NCBI GenBank assembly: GCA_963790875.1
Contig: CAWBQT010000008.1
Span: 682,001-746,000, forward strand
Direction of reading: 5' to 3'
DNA length: 64,000 nt
From: AP-15 sp963790875
GTDB lineage: Bacteria > Pseudomonadota > Alphaproteobacteria > ATCC43930 > CGMCC-115725
Shown: one piece after another, positions 11,565 to 20,862 of the stretch
How the letters are laid out: the number at the start of each line of letters is the position of its first letter
Numbering within the stretch: position 1 is the stretch's first letter
The notes under the pieces: model-generated
Seen by the model: only the letters and a program-made list of their open reading frames with translations
What the model was told of the DNA's origin: nothing
The model's database searches: none
Made by a program: the position numbers and the translations under genes

Positions 11565-12365
11565 ATGATCAACCGATTCGCGAACCCGGCGCGGTTCATG
11601 CGGCTGTCGGCGAGGCTGTTGCCCTGGTGCGCATGGCCGTGCCTTGCGGTGCTGGCCGTCGGTCTCTATCTGGCGCTCGCCGTGGCGCCGCCCGATTACC
11701 AGCAGGGCGATGCCGTCCGCATCATGTATGTGCACGTGCCGGCAGCCTGGATGGCGCTCGGCGTCTACCTGTTCGTCGCCGTCGCGAGCGGCTGGTCGCT
11801 GGTCGCGCGGCACACGCTCGCCGAGATTGCGGCGCGGGCGGCGGCGCCGATCGGCGCTGCGTTCACCTTTGTCTGCCTGGTCAGCGGATCGCTATGGGGC
11901 CGGCCGATGTGGGGCACCTGGTGGGTGTGGGACGCGCGCCTCACCTCGGTCCTCGTCCTTTTCTTCCTCTATCTCGGCTACATCGCGCTGGTGAACGCAT
12001 TCGACGATCCGGTCCGCGGCGACAGAGCCGGTTCGGTACTCGCGCTGGTCGGCGTGGTGAACCTGCCGATCATCAAGTTTTCGGTTGTCTGGTGGAACAC
12101 GCTGCACCAGCCGGCGAGCGTCATGCGACTCGGCGGACCGACAATCGCCTTGCCGATGCTGGTGCCGTTGCTGGTGATGGCGCTGGGCTTTTGGCTGCTG
12201 TTTGCGACCTTGCTGCTGCTGCGCATGCGGACCGAATTGATCGAGCGGAAGCTGCAGGCGATGCGGCTCAACGATCGGCCGTTGCGCCGATCCGGCAGCC
12301 GGGGCCCGCCCGCGCTGCCGGCCCGGCTCGCAGCCGACGCCGAACTGGGCGCGGGCGGCCGGTAG
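11565..12365 (+). CDS. ccmC: Haem-handling protein CcmC
   Basis: A six-helix membrane protein that attaches haem to CcmE in the periplasm. The tryptophan-rich haem-handling motif is intact ('WGTWWVWDARLTS'), and the two flanking histidines expected for haem binding are present in 'YVHVPAAW' and 'WWNTLHQP'. 'VVNLPIIKFSV' is also typical. The frame is open from a GTG at 11550; the ATG at 11565 ('INRFANPARF') gives a family-like N-terminus, though the GAGGA before it is very close, so the start is uncertain by 5 codons. About 85 bases separate it from ccmB. The ccmD start overlaps its stop codon. Confidence 0.92.
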   Translation: MINRFANPARFMRLSARLLPWCAWPCLAVLAVGLYLALAVAPPDYQQGDAVRIMYVHVPAAWMALGVYLFVAVASGWSLVARHTLAEIAARAAAPIGAAFTFVCLVSGSLWGRPMWGTWWVWDARLTSVLVLFFLYLGYIALVNAFDDPVRGDRAGSVLALVGVVNLPIIKFSVVWWNTLHQPASVMRLGGPTIALPMLVPLLVMALGFWLLFATLLLLRMRTELIERKLQAMRLNDRPLRRSGSRGPPALPARLAADAELGAGGR

Positions 12366-12538
12366 TGAGTGCGCTCGTTGCCTACCTCTCGATGGGCGGC
12401 TATGCCGTCTTTGTCTGGCCGGCTTACGGCGTCGGCCTTGTCGCATTGAGCTGCCTCGCGCTCTGCTCCTGGACGCGTTACCGGCGTGCGCTGCGCAGCC
12501 TCGCGCACTGGCAATCGGACGGCGCCTCGCGACGATGA
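12365..12538 (+). CDS. ccmD: Haem exporter accessory protein CcmD
   Basis: A 57-residue single-helix membrane protein that stabilises the CcmAB-CcmC-CcmE complex. The sequence 'LSMGGYAVFVWPAYGV' followed by a transmembrane segment and an Arg-rich tail ('WTRYRRAL') is the CcmD pattern. It starts at a GTG that shares one base with the ccmC stop and ends by overlapping the ccmE ATG (ATGA). The order ccmC-ccmD-ccmE with overlaps confirms the call for such a short gene. Confidence 0.9.
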   Translation: MSALVAYLSMGGYAVFVWPAYGVGLVALSCLALCSWTRYRRALRSLAHWQSDGASRR

Positions 12539-13015
12539 CGCGCAAGCAGCAGCGGTTAGGCCTGCTCGCCCTGGGCATGGCGGCGCTCGGCGGCGCCACG
12601 GCGCTGGTGCTGACGGCGTTCAGCAGCAACCTCGTCTTCTTCTACAGCCCGAGCCAATTGAAGGCGCAGGCGACGGCGGCCGAAGAGCGCGTGCGGATCG
12701 GCGGGCTGGTCGAGGCAAAGAGTTCTGGTACACACCAAAGACGGCGGCGTCATGTTTCGGGTGACCGACGGCAAAACCGACTTGGCCGTCGTCTATCACG
12801 GCATTCTGCCCGACCTGTTCCGCGAAGGGCAGGGCGTCGTCGTCGAGGGCGAGTTGCGGCCGGACGGCGCCTTCGGCGCCACTACTGTCCTGGCGAAGCA
12901 CGACGAGCGATACATGCCGCGCGAAGTGGTCGAGGCGCTGAAGAAGACCGGGCATTGGCAGGAAGGTGCGCCGACCGCAGATGCGGCGATATCGCCCGCG
13001 GCAGCGCCGCGGTAA
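12535..13015 (+). pseudogene. ccmE: Cytochrome c-type biogenesis protein CcmE, frameshifted
   Basis: CcmE is the periplasmic haem chaperone of System I. The N-terminal part in the first frame has the membrane anchor and 'VFFYSPSQL' then 'VRIGGLVEA'. After about 12720 the family sequence continues one base further on, from 'VLVHTKDGGVMFRVTDGKTDL' (split here as two adjoining pieces) through 'VVYHGILPDLFREGQGVV' to 'VLAKHDERYMPREV', which holds the haem-binding His. Thus a single indel near 12718-12725 breaks the frame. Everything else is well kept, so this may be a very recent mutation or a sequence error. ccmF, ccmG and ccmH do not follow; the next gene is an unrelated acetyltransferase on the other strand. 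Confidence 0.85.
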
Positions 13016-13165
13016 GCCGCGCCCGACCTCGCTCCGGGCTGCCGGCGTTGTCGCCCGGCACGGCCTCGTTCAAACTCCTGGTCTTTACCCGGAAGTCTGC
13101 ATTGGACGGTCCCGGGCCTGTCTTTCAGAAGTGCCCTCCGCCTTTACGGAGGCCCCAAAACCTTT

Positions 13166-13226
13166 GTCATACCGGCGAAAGCCGGTATCCAGGGCAGAAA
13201 TCGATCCCGGCATCCGCCGGGATGAC
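13166..13226. repeat. Palindromic intergenic repeat (REP/BIME-like)
   Basis: A 61-base element bounded by GTCAT and ATGAC, with two hairpins: ATACCGGC-GAAA-GCCGGTAT (13169-13188) and ATCCCGGC-ATCC-GCCGGGAT (13204-13223). Elements of this form are common between genes in alphaproteobacteria. Just upstream is a further small hairpin, CCTCCG/CGGAGG (13135-13152), with no T tract. It fills the gap between the broken ccmE and the GNAT gene. Confidence 0.75.
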
Positions 13227-13311
13227 GCGGAAAAGAGCGCGACGAACTTTGACGAGTTCCGGGGACAGCGCGAACGACTGTGTTCAGAGACGTTTGCGGG
13301 CAATGACCAGG

Positions 13312-13875
13312 TCAGGCTCGAGGCTCGCGATCGTCGCTCGAGACCGCGGCGAGAAAAGCCGGGAGGTGGCTCCATCCGTAGGCCAATGCCTCGACCGGCG
13401 CGCTGCCGACGGTCAAGGTCTTGTAGGCGACGCGGCGTCCGCCGAGCCGTTCGTAGAAAAATCGGCTGGGGTTGTCGCGCAGCACCCAGACGATCGCCGA
13501 ATTGCGGCCGGTCGCGACGAGACGCCGGAACAACGCGATCAACAGGCGCCGCCCGATCCCCCGATTGTGCAGATCGGGATCGACATAGAGGGTGAATACC
13601 TCGCCGGTGAAGTCGCGCTCGCCGCAACTCGGTCCGCAACTGCCAAAGCCGACGATGCCATCGTCGGCGTCGACCGCCACCCGCACGTCGCGCGGCTCGT
13701 GCAGAATGACGCTGCGCCATCCAGCTTCGCGGCGCCGCTCGGACAACCCGACGAGATAGCCGGGCGAAAGCATCCCGGCATAGGCCGCTCGCCAGGTCTC
13801 GACGTCGACTTTGGCGATGGCGCCGGCGTCTGCGGAGGTTGCCGACCGGATCGTGATCTCGTCCATCCGTGACAT
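13312..13875 (-). CDS. GNAT-family N-acetyltransferase
   Basis: A predicted acetyl-CoA-dependent acetyltransferase of 187 residues; substrate unknown. The N-terminal 'ITIRSATSADAGAIAKV' begins a GNAT fold, and the acetyl-CoA loop is visible as 'LHNRGIGRRLL' near residue 105, preceded by 'FTLYVDP'. 'FYERLGGRRVAYKTL' forms the C-terminal strand-helix. A Gly/Cys-rich piece ('GFGSCGPSCGERDFTGEVF') fits the beta-4 strand. It stands alone, convergent with the ccm genes. Confidence 0.88.
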   Translation of the reverse strand: MSRMDEITIRSATSADAGAIAKVDVETWRAAYAGMLSPGYLVGLSERRREAGWRSVILHEPRDVRVAVDADDGIVGFGSCGPSCGERDFTGEVFTLYVDPDLHNRGIGRRLLIALFRRLVATGRNSAIVWVLRDNPSRFFYERLGGRRVAYKTLTVGSAPVEALAYGWSHLPAFLAAVSSDDREPRA

Positions 13876-14091
13876 TCTGCCCGGTTTAGCGCCGCTTGGG
13901 GAGTGTCATGCACCGCGCGACCGGATCGTGTAGTATCAGGCATTGCCGCTTCGTCCGAGGGCGGTCATAACGCCACGCGGGAGGCGACGGCGGGTGGCTG
14001 CGCATTGCCCGGACCTATTCTGAACCTTTTTCGTGCTTTGGGCAGGGCGGCGGCCGCTCCCCCGGCCTAGGCTGCGCGGAAGGCAGGAGTC

Positions 14092-14658
14092 ATGCAAAAA
14101 TTATGGCGAACCTTGCTGCTTGTGTTTGCGATATTCCTGCAGCCGTGGGCAGGGCATGCGCAGCTTCAGGGTAACGCGGGTCCACCAAAGCGCCCGGCAA
14201 AGACCGGGCCCGTCGTCCGGCACCTCGGCGACGCCGAAGGATGGACCGCCTACGCCTACAAGGGCCGCTCGGGGCAAGTATGCTACATTACCGGCTTTCC
14301 GACGAAACGGGAGCCGGTAAGCATCAAGCGCAAACCGGCGGTGATGATGGTGACCCACCGACCCGAAGAACACGTTACCGATGTCGTGAGCTTTGACGAA
14401 GGTTACCCGTTCAAGGACGGCAGCGACGCGTCGCTCGATGTTGACGGCACCAAATTCGATTTGTTTACCAAGAGCGATACCGCTTGGTCGCGCACCTCGG
14501 ATCTCGACAAGGCGATTGTCGCGGCCATGAGCAAGGGCAAGCACGCGGCGATTCAGGGCACCCCGCAGAAAGGACCGCCGGCGAACGACACCTATTCGCT
14601 CGCCGGCTTCAGCCGCGCGTTGGCGCTGATCGACAAGGCCTGCAGCGTCGTGCGCTAG
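14092..14658 (+). CDS. Invasion-associated locus B (IalB)-family protein
   Basis: A secreted protein of 188 residues with a signal peptide ending near 'WAGHAQ'. IalB-family features: 'GWTAYAYKGRSGQVCYI' early, 'MMVTHRPEEHVTDVVSFDEGYPFKDGS' split over the centre, 'FDLFTKSDTAWSR', and a C-terminal 'DTYSLAGFSRALALIDKAC'. Two cysteines (in 'QVCYI' and 'DKAC') are placed to form a disulphide. The molecular role in free-living alphaproteobacteria is not established. It starts 10 bases after AGGCAGGAG and is followed 7 bases later by rlmN, a common neighbour. Confidence 0.88.
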   Translation: MQKLWRTLLLVFAIFLQPWAGHAQLQGNAGPPKRPAKTGPVVRHLGDAEGWTAYAYKGRSGQVCYITGFPTKREPVSIKRKPAVMMVTHRPEEHVTDVVSFDEGYPFKDGSDASLDVDGTKFDLFTKSDTAWSRTSDLDKAIVAAMSKGKHAAIQGTPQKGPPANDTYSLAGFSRALALIDKACSVVR

Positions 14659-14665
14659 GGGACGC

Positions 14666-15811
14666 GTGGTGTCGGCGCTCTCGGAGTACCCTGTTGCGGG
14701 CGCTGTGCCGAGCGGCGGCGCGCCGGCGGCATCGCGTCGCAACCTCGCCGGCTTGGGGCGCGAGGCCCTCGCCGCCGAGATGGCAGCGTTCGGCGCGGAG
14801 CCGTTCCGGACACGGCAGTTGTGGCACTGGATCTATCATCGCGGGGTCACCGATTTCCCATCCATGACGTCGCTGTCGAGAGCGTTCCGCGACAGTCTTG
14901 CCGGGCGCTACGAGCTGCGCCGGCCGGCGGTTGGGCAATGCCTCGTCTCTGAGGACGGCACCCGCAAGTGGCTGATGCGCTTCGCCGATGGGCAGGAAGT
15001 CGAAACCGTCCACATACCCGAGGCGGACCGCGGCACGTTATGCGTGTCGTCGCAGGTCGGCTGCACGCTCACTTGCTCGTTCTGCCATACCGGCACGCAG
15101 CGTCTGGTGCGCAATCTGTCGCCGGAGGAGATCGTCGGCCAGGTGATGGTCGCGCGCGATGCGCTCGGCGAGTGGCCGTCGTCGCAGGACGATCGGCGGC
15201 TGACGAACATCGTGCTGATGGGAATGGGCGAGCCGCTCTACAACTACGAAAACGTCGCGGCGGCGCTGAAGACGGTGATGGATCCGGAGGGTCTGTCGAT
15301 CTCGCGGCGCAAGATCACCTTGTCGACCGCCGGCGTCGTGCCGATGATCCGCCGCTGCGGCGCCGAACTGTCGGTCAATCTCGCGATATCGCTGCATGCG
15401 GTGCGCGACGACCTGCGCGACCGCCTCGTCCCGCTTAATCGTAAATATCCGATCGCCGAATTGCTCGAGGCCTGCCGCAGCTATCCCGGGGCCGGCAACG
15501 CGCGGCGGATCACCTTCGAATACGTCATGCTGAAAGGCGTCAACGACAGCCCGGCCGAGGCGCGCGAGCTGGTCCGGCTGCTGCGGGGCATCCCCGCCAA
15601 AGTCAACCTGATCCCGTTCAACCCGTGGCCGGGTGCGCCCTACGAATGCTCGACCGAGGCGGCGATCGCGGCGTTCTCCGACATCGTCTTTGCCGCCGGC
15701 TACTCCGCCCCGGTGCGCACCCCGCGCGGCCGCGACATTCTCGCCGCCTGCGGACAGTTGAAGTCGGCGAGCCTGCGCCGGCGTGCCGCGCCGCCGCCGC
15801 TCGCCGACTGA
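14666..15811 (+). CDS. rlmN: 23S rRNA A2503 / tRNA A37 methyltransferase RlmN
   Basis: A radical SAM enzyme that makes 2-methyladenosine in 23S rRNA and some tRNAs. The iron-sulfur motif CxxxCxxC is 'CTLTCSFC' near residue 135. 'LRQ'-like 'RTRQLWHWIYHRGV' near residue 48, 'VLMGMGEPLYNYENV' and 'GVNDSPAEARELVRLL' are all RlmN signatures, and the C-terminal catalytic Cys is in 'GRDILAACGQL'. Start at GTG 14666 or 14669; the difference is one residue. 381 residues is normal. Probably co-transcribed with the ialB-like gene and the next hydrolase. Confidence 0.96.
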   Translation: MVSALSEYPVAGAVPSGGAPAASRRNLAGLGREALAAEMAAFGAEPFRTRQLWHWIYHRGVTDFPSMTSLSRAFRDSLAGRYELRRPAVGQCLVSEDGTRKWLMRFADGQEVETVHIPEADRGTLCVSSQVGCTLTCSFCHTGTQRLVRNLSPEEIVGQVMVARDALGEWPSSQDDRRLTNIVLMGMGEPLYNYENVAAALKTVMDPEGLSISRRKITLSTAGVVPMIRRCGAELSVNLAISLHAVRDDLRDRLVPLNRKYPIAELLEACRSYPGAGNARRITFEYVMLKGVNDSPAEARELVRLLRGIPAKVNLIPFNPWPGAPYECSTEAAIAAFSDIVFAAGYSAPVRTPRGRDILAACGQLKSASLRRRAAPPPLAD

Positions 15812-15838
15812 CGAACCGCCTTTCTCCGGCCCGCCCGC

Positions 15839-16678
15839 GTGCTGTTCCGGCTCCTCGCGATTGCGGTCTGTCTTTATGCGTCCGTCGTCGTCGCGCTCTT
15901 TTTGTTGCAGCGCCGGCTGCTCTTTCGGTCCGGTCCGCGGCGCCCCGAACTGGGCGAACTCGCGCTGTTCGGCGTCCGTGAAGTCGCCGTAACGACGCGC
16001 GACGGGCTGTCGCTCCTCTCCTGGTATCTGCCGCCGCCCTCCGGCCGCCCGGTCATTCTATATTTTCACGGCAACGGCGGCCATATCGGCTATCGCGCCG
16101 AACGCCTGCGCCGCTTTGCTGGCGCTGGGTATGGCGTCCTGCTGTTGGAATATCGCGGCTACGGCGGCAATCCCGGCAGGCCCTCGGAGCCCGGGTTGTA
16201 TGCCGACGCCGAGGCGGCGATGGCGTTTCTCGAGCGGCAAGGGGTTGCGCCGGAGCGAATCGTGCTCTGGGGCGAGTCGCTTGGTTCGGCGGTTGCCGTC
16301 CACCTGGCGGCAGGGCGAAGGGTCGCTGGGATCGTGCTCGAAGCCGCGTTGACGAGCGTCGCCGACATCGCCCAATTGCACTACCCTGCGATACCGGCGG
16401 CGTTGCTCGTGCGCGACCGCTTCGACGCGCTGTCGCGCATCGGCCAGGTCCGCAGTCCGCTCCTGGTGCTGCATGGCGGGCGCGACACGATCGTCCCGAT
16501 CCGTTTCGGCCGCCGCCTGTTCGACGCGGCGCCTGGGCCCAAGGAGGGCTGGTTCGAGCCGCGGGCCGAGCACGAGACCCTCGCCGCGTTCGGCGCGCTC
16601 GAGGCGGCGATGGCCTTCATCGAGCGGCAGTTTCGCCCCGCCGCGGCGGGCGTTGCCGCAAGCCGCAATTTCGGTTAG
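15839..16678 (+). CDS. Membrane-anchored alpha/beta hydrolase
   Basis: A 279-residue hydrolase of the YfhR/BEM46 type. An N-terminal transmembrane anchor ('LLAIAVCLYASVVVALFLL') is followed by the oxyanion region 'ILYFHGNGGHIGYR', 'YRGYGGNPGRPSE', the nucleophile elbow 'GESLGS', an acid in 'HGGRDTIVP' and a catalytic His in 'AEHETL'. This is a full Ser-Asp-His triad. The substrate is unknown; family members are esterases or peptidases. It starts with GTG 27 bases after rlmN and ends 31 bases before argG. Confidence 0.87.
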   Translation: MLFRLLAIAVCLYASVVVALFLLQRRLLFRSGPRRPELGELALFGVREVAVTTRDGLSLLSWYLPPPSGRPVILYFHGNGGHIGYRAERLRRFAGAGYGVLLLEYRGYGGNPGRPSEPGLYADAEAAMAFLERQGVAPERIVLWGESLGSAVAVHLAAGRRVAGIVLEAALTSVADIAQLHYPAIPAALLVRDRFDALSRIGQVRSPLLVLHGGRDTIVPIRFGRRLFDAAPGPKEGWFEPRAEHETLAAFGALEAAMAFIERQFRPAAAGVAASRNFG

Positions 16679-16709
16679 GGCCGGGCCAGCGAGAGAGCGA
16701 GGGGCAATC

Positions 16710-17918
<1,209 letters not shown>

Positions 17919-17925
17919 GGGTATC

Positions 17926-18429
17926 CTATGCAGCGTCCTCGATGTTAACCTCGAGACGCTTGCCGATTGCTCGCAATGCCTGTTCGAGGTGTTCGATCGT
18001 CGAGCGGTGGTCCAGATCGAACAGCCGATCCACCTGCGGCCCATGCCAGCCGAGGCGACGCCCCAATTCCGCCTTCGAAACGCCATCCGCGCGAACCGCA
18101 CGATAAAGCTCGACCTTGGCTGCGATGAGCGGCGGGAGACGAACCGACCGCCGATCAATTTCGGAGAGGGGCGTCGCCGCCAGGAGGTCGATCATCCCCG
18201 ATCGAAAATCGCGGGTAGACCCGCGCGCTCCCGGTGAAATTGCTGGCGCAGACGGCGTGGGGATATCCTCGTGCCGGGCGATCCTCGCGGCAAGCGCCTC
18301 TTGGATCGCATCAACGGCCCGTCGAGTGGCATCTTCCTCGACTTCTGCGAAGGTCGTGACCTCGGGCAGTTCGGGGCAGGTTACGAGAAAGGAGCCATTG
18401 TCGTCAGGCGTCAGGATTACGGTGTACAT
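17926..18429 (-). CDS. hicB: HicB-family antitoxin
   Basis: The antitoxin and repressor of a type II toxin-antitoxin pair. The N-terminal half is a HicB pseudo-RNase fold ('MYTVILTPDDNGSFLVTCPELPEV', in two adjoining pieces, then 'EDATRRAVDAIQEAL'). The C-terminal part has a helix-turn-helix ('VSKAELGRRLGWHGPQVDRLFD') for operator binding. At 167 residues it is the long HicB form. It starts 21 bases after the hicA stop, the usual toxin-first order. Confidence 0.88.
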   Translation of the reverse strand: MYTVILTPDDNGSFLVTCPELPEVTTFAEVEEDATRRAVDAIQEALAARIARHEDIPTPSAPAISPGARGSTRDFRSGMIDLLAATPLSEIDRRSVRLPPLIAAKVELYRAVRADGVSKAELGRRLGWHGPQVDRLFDLDHRSTIEHLEQALRAIGKRLEVNIEDAA

Positions 18430-18450
18430 GCGCGTCGCCTCGCCGTGTTG

Positions 18451-18639
18451 CTAACTGAAACCCAGGTCTTTCTTGATCTTGTTGACGAGCCCGACACCCA
18501 ACTCTTTGTTGGCGCCGTGCATCGGGAGTTGCGAACGCCGGCCGTCGCGGATCACGGTCAGATGCCCGCTCCCGCCCTTGTGTGTCTCAAAAGTGCATCC
18601 CTGCTTCGCGAGCCACCTCCGCAACTCCCGTGCCGTCAT
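18451..18639 (-). CDS. hicA: HicA-family mRNA interferase toxin
   Basis: A 62-residue double-stranded-RNA-binding-fold toxin that cleaves mRNA when free of HicB. The sequence 'MTARELRRWLAKQGC' then 'THKGGSGHLTVI' and 'LPMHGANKELGVGLVNKIKKDLG' follows the HicA pattern; the His in 'GSGH' is the expected catalytic residue. The open frame runs further upstream, but the extra sequence overlaps the neighbouring hydrolase and is not HicA-like. A palindromic operator candidate abuts the ATG. Confidence 0.9.
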   Translation of the reverse strand: MTARELRRWLAKQGCTFETHKGGSGHLTVIRDGRRSQLPMHGANKELGVGLVNKIKKDLGFS

Positions 18640-18642
18640 CAG

Positions 18643-18660
18643 CACAACATGAATGTTGTG
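18643..18660. promoter_or_regulatory. Palindromic operator candidate of hicAB
   Basis: A perfect 8+8 inverted repeat, CACAACAT-GA-ATGTTGTG, ends 3 bases before the hicA ATG. On the minus strand a TTGCCA box lies 17 bases before an AACATT that falls inside the palindrome, so a bound repressor could block the promoter. HicB proteins with a C-terminal HTH autoregulate through such sites; binding here is inferred. Confidence 0.6.
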
Positions 18661-18700
18661 GGTTCTCCCAAGCGTGGCAAGTGGCCACTGATTCCCCGCG

Positions 18701-19507
18701 CTACCGGTCGTGTAGCTGCGCGTCGAGCCAGCCGAGCATGATGCGGTTGAAGGCGCCCGGGGCTTCGACGTTGGGGAAATGCCGCATGCCGGCGATTTCT
18801 TCATAGCGGCCGTCGGGGATGAGGCCGGCGAGGCGGCGGTTTTCGGCGGCTGGCGTGCCGGCATCCTCGGCACCGCAGACGACGAGGACCGGCAGCCGCA
18901 ACGACGGCAGCCGCCCGACGAAATCGAAATCGAGGATCGCCGCGGCGCAGCCGAGATAACCCTCGGGCGTGGTGCCAAGGACCGTATCGCGCAATTGCCG
19001 CCAGCGTCCGGGATTCTTGGCGCGGAATGCGGGGCTCAGATAGCGGTCCATGCTGGCCTCGGCGATCGGCTCCAGCGAATTCGCATCGCGTACCGCTTTG
19101 ATCCGCGGCTCCCATATCCCGGCCGCATCGGCCGGGCTCGCCGGCAAGGTGTCGCACCACATCGCCGAGATCAGCCTGTGCCCGTGTTCCAAGGCGAAGG
19201 CCTGGCCGATCATGCCGCCGATCGACAACCCGAGATAGTGCACGCGGGTGAAGCCGAGCGCGTCGAGCACGCTCAGCGCGTCGCCGGCGAGTTCCTGCAT
19301 CGTGTAATCCCCGGAAACCGGGTCGCTGCCGCCATGCCCGCGCATATCGAGACGCAGCACGCGAAAGCCGGCTTGCAGCAGCGCCGGCACTTGCTCGGCC
19401 CAGCTGCCGCCGTCCGAGGCGAGCGAATGCGTGATGCAAATGACCGGGCCGTCTGGCGGGCCGGCGAGGTCGTAGCAGAGGCGGCGTCCGCCGAGCGGCA
19501 ACAGCAT
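18701..19507 (-). CDS. Alpha/beta hydrolase, PcaD (3-oxoadipate enol-lactonase)-like
   Basis: A 268-residue soluble hydrolase. The Ser nucleophile is in 'GLSIGG' near residue 96, the acid in 'CGAEDAGTP' and the His in 'MRHFPNVEAP'; 'LDMRGHGGSD' is the second conserved loop. The overall style is that of 3-oxoadipate enol-lactonase, but no other beta-ketoadipate genes are near, so the substrate is open. A CMD-family gene is 3.5 kb away and not in the same unit. The gene lies just upstream of hicA on the same strand, with the hicAB promoter and operator between them. Confidence 0.82.
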   Translation of the reverse strand: MLLPLGGRRLCYDLAGPPDGPVICITHSLASDGGSWAEQVPALLQAGFRVLRLDMRGHGGSDPVSGDYTMQELAGDALSVLDALGFTRVHYLGLSIGGMIGQAFALEHGHRLISAMWCDTLPASPADAAGIWEPRIKAVRDANSLEPIAEASMDRYLSPAFRAKNPGRWRQLRDTVLGTTPEGYLGCAAAILDFDFVGRLPSLRLPVLVVCGAEDAGTPAAENRRLAGLIPDGRYEEIAGMRHFPNVEAPGAFNRIMLGWLDAQLHDR

Positions 19508-19543
19508 CGCAAATTCTCCGTTCTGGTTCGAAAATGGTCCGGT

Positions 19544-20254
19544 TCAGCCGGCGGGCCAGGACACCAGGATCGGGATCCCGGCAAAGAGCGGATGGGCGAG
19601 GTAGAGAACGGCGTAGAGAAGTATAGCCGCGAGCGGCCGCAACAGGCCGATGTCGCGCCAGCGCAGCCGCGAGCGACCGGTGATCAGCGCCGCGAACGGC
19701 ACATTCGAGGTGACGGTGGCCAGGCGCTGCCAGTTGCTGCCGAGGGCGAGGCGCTTCTTGCGGTCGATCAGGACCGTGCCGCCGAATGCCAGCGCCGCGA
19801 TCGCGCCGAAAAACCACAACGAGGCCACGTCCTCGTTGGCGACGAGATGGCTCGACGCCCAGAGCCCGACCGCCCACAACACCGGGTGGCGGGTGACGCG
19901 CAAGATGCCGGGGGCCGGATCGTCGGCGCCGGCGCGCCGTTCCATGCCGACCGCCGTCGGGTTGGCCGTCGAGTAGCCGGCAACCAGCAGGATCGTTGCC
20001 GGCAGCATCAGCACGATCGGCATCAGCGCGGCCCGCGCCGGCGGCGCCCATAAGAGGATCGTCGGCGCCCGCACATAAGCAGCGACAAACCAGGCGAAGG
20101 TCGCCAGTGCCGTCAGTGAGTAGACGACGAGATAACCGGTCTCGCCGAGCTGGTCGCGCAGCGAGCCGCGCAACCGCGTGCTCGACAAGAGGGTGTGCGA
20201 CCCGCAAAAGGCGATGCCGGCGATGACGAGCGAAAACCAGGCATGCGCGACCAT
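19544..20254 (-). CDS. NnrU-family membrane protein
   Basis: A multi-pass membrane protein of 236 residues. The N-terminal 'AIAGIAFCGSHTLLSS'-like stretch, 'YSLTALATFAWFVAAY' and especially 'GILRVTRHPVLWAVGLWASSHL' followed by 'FGAIAALAFGGTVLIDRKKR' match the NnrU family (PF07298), related to isoprenylcysteine methyltransferase-type folds. NnrU was named from denitrifying bacteria, but no nitrite or nitric oxide reductase gene is present here. Its function is not settled. Confidence 0.87.
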   Translation of the reverse strand: MVAHAWFSLVIAGIAFCGSHTLLSSTRLRGSLRDQLGETGYLVVYSLTALATFAWFVAAYVRAPTILLWAPPARAALMPIVLMLPATILLVAGYSTANPTAVGMERRAGADDPAPGILRVTRHPVLWAVGLWASSHLVANEDVASLWFFGAIAALAFGGTVLIDRKKRLALGSNWQRLATVTSNVPFAALITGRSRLRWRDIGLLRPLAAILLYAVLYLAHPLFAGIPILVSWPAG

Positions 20255-20261
20255 CGTCGTC

Positions 20262-20591
20262 TCACCGGCGGGGCGCCGCCGCGATCAGCGCCGCCAGCCG
20301 GTCGAAGAGCTGCTGCGGATCGCCGGCCACATGGACGGTCTTGTTACGGTTGGCGGCCCCGGCCGCGATCGACAGGTCGCGCCGCGGCAGCCGCCAGGTT
20401 CGGGCCAAGAGTTGCAAGAGCGCCTCATTGGCGCGCCCGTCCTCGGGCGGCGCTTTGACCATGGCGGCCATGACCCGTCCGCCGTCCGCCGCGACCGAGA
20501 CGCCGTTCAACCGGTCAGCCTTGGCACGCGCCGACAGGCGGACGGCGAGACGAAGTCCGTCCCGGGCGGGAAACAGCGGGCCGTCACGCAA
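20262..20591 (-). CDS. DUF167 (YggU-family) protein
   Basis: A small conserved protein of 109 residues. The pattern 'LAVRLSARAKADRLNGV', 'VKAPPEDGRANEALLQLLA' and 'NRNKTVHVAGDP' is typical of DUF167/YggU. The family is widespread and structurally known but has no assigned activity. Its start overlaps the end of yggT by 8 bases, the usual gene pair. Confidence 0.9.
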   Translation of the reverse strand: MRDGPLFPARDGLRLAVRLSARAKADRLNGVSVAADGGRVMAAMVKAPPEDGRANEALLQLLARTWRLPRRDLSIAAGAANRNKTVHVAGDPQQLFDRLAALIAAAPRR

Positions 20592-20862
20592 GGTATTCGA
20601 ACATCAGGTTGCGGATGAAATACAACAGCAGAATAAGGATCACCGGCGAGACGTCGATGCCGCCGAGATCGGGCAGCACGCGGCGAATCGGCCGCAGCAG
20701 CGGCTCGGTGATCCGCCACAGAAAATCCCCGGCTACCGACACGAAACGGTTGTGCCGGTTGACGACGCCGAAGGCGACGAGCCAGCTCAAGACCGCCTGC
20801 GCGATCAACAACCAAATGTAGATTTGGATCACCGTGCTGACGAGGCTCAGGAACGCATACAT
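20584..20862 (-). CDS. YggT-family membrane protein
   Basis: A 92-residue inner-membrane protein with two hydrophobic segments. 'LISLVIQIYIWLLIAQAVLSWL'-like sequence near the start, then 'ITEPLLRPIRRVLPDLGGIDVSPVILILLL' in two adjoining pieces, are the YggT hallmarks. The open frame extends to 20976, but the ATG at 20862 gives the family length. YggT homologues are linked to osmotic shock tolerance or division-site membrane organisation in other bacteria; the role here is not shown. Confidence 0.9.
   Translation of the reverse strand: MYAFLSLVSTVIQIYIWLLIAQAVLSWLVAFGVVNRHNRFVSVAGDFLWRITEPLLRPIRRVLPDLGGIDVSPVILILLLYFIRNLMFEYLA

Noticed and set aside
12535..13872. A 445-codon frame reading through ccmE
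   Set aside because: After about 12720 it leaves the ccmE frame and crosses the intergenic repeat and the GNAT gene antisense. Only its first 60 or so codons belong to ccmE.
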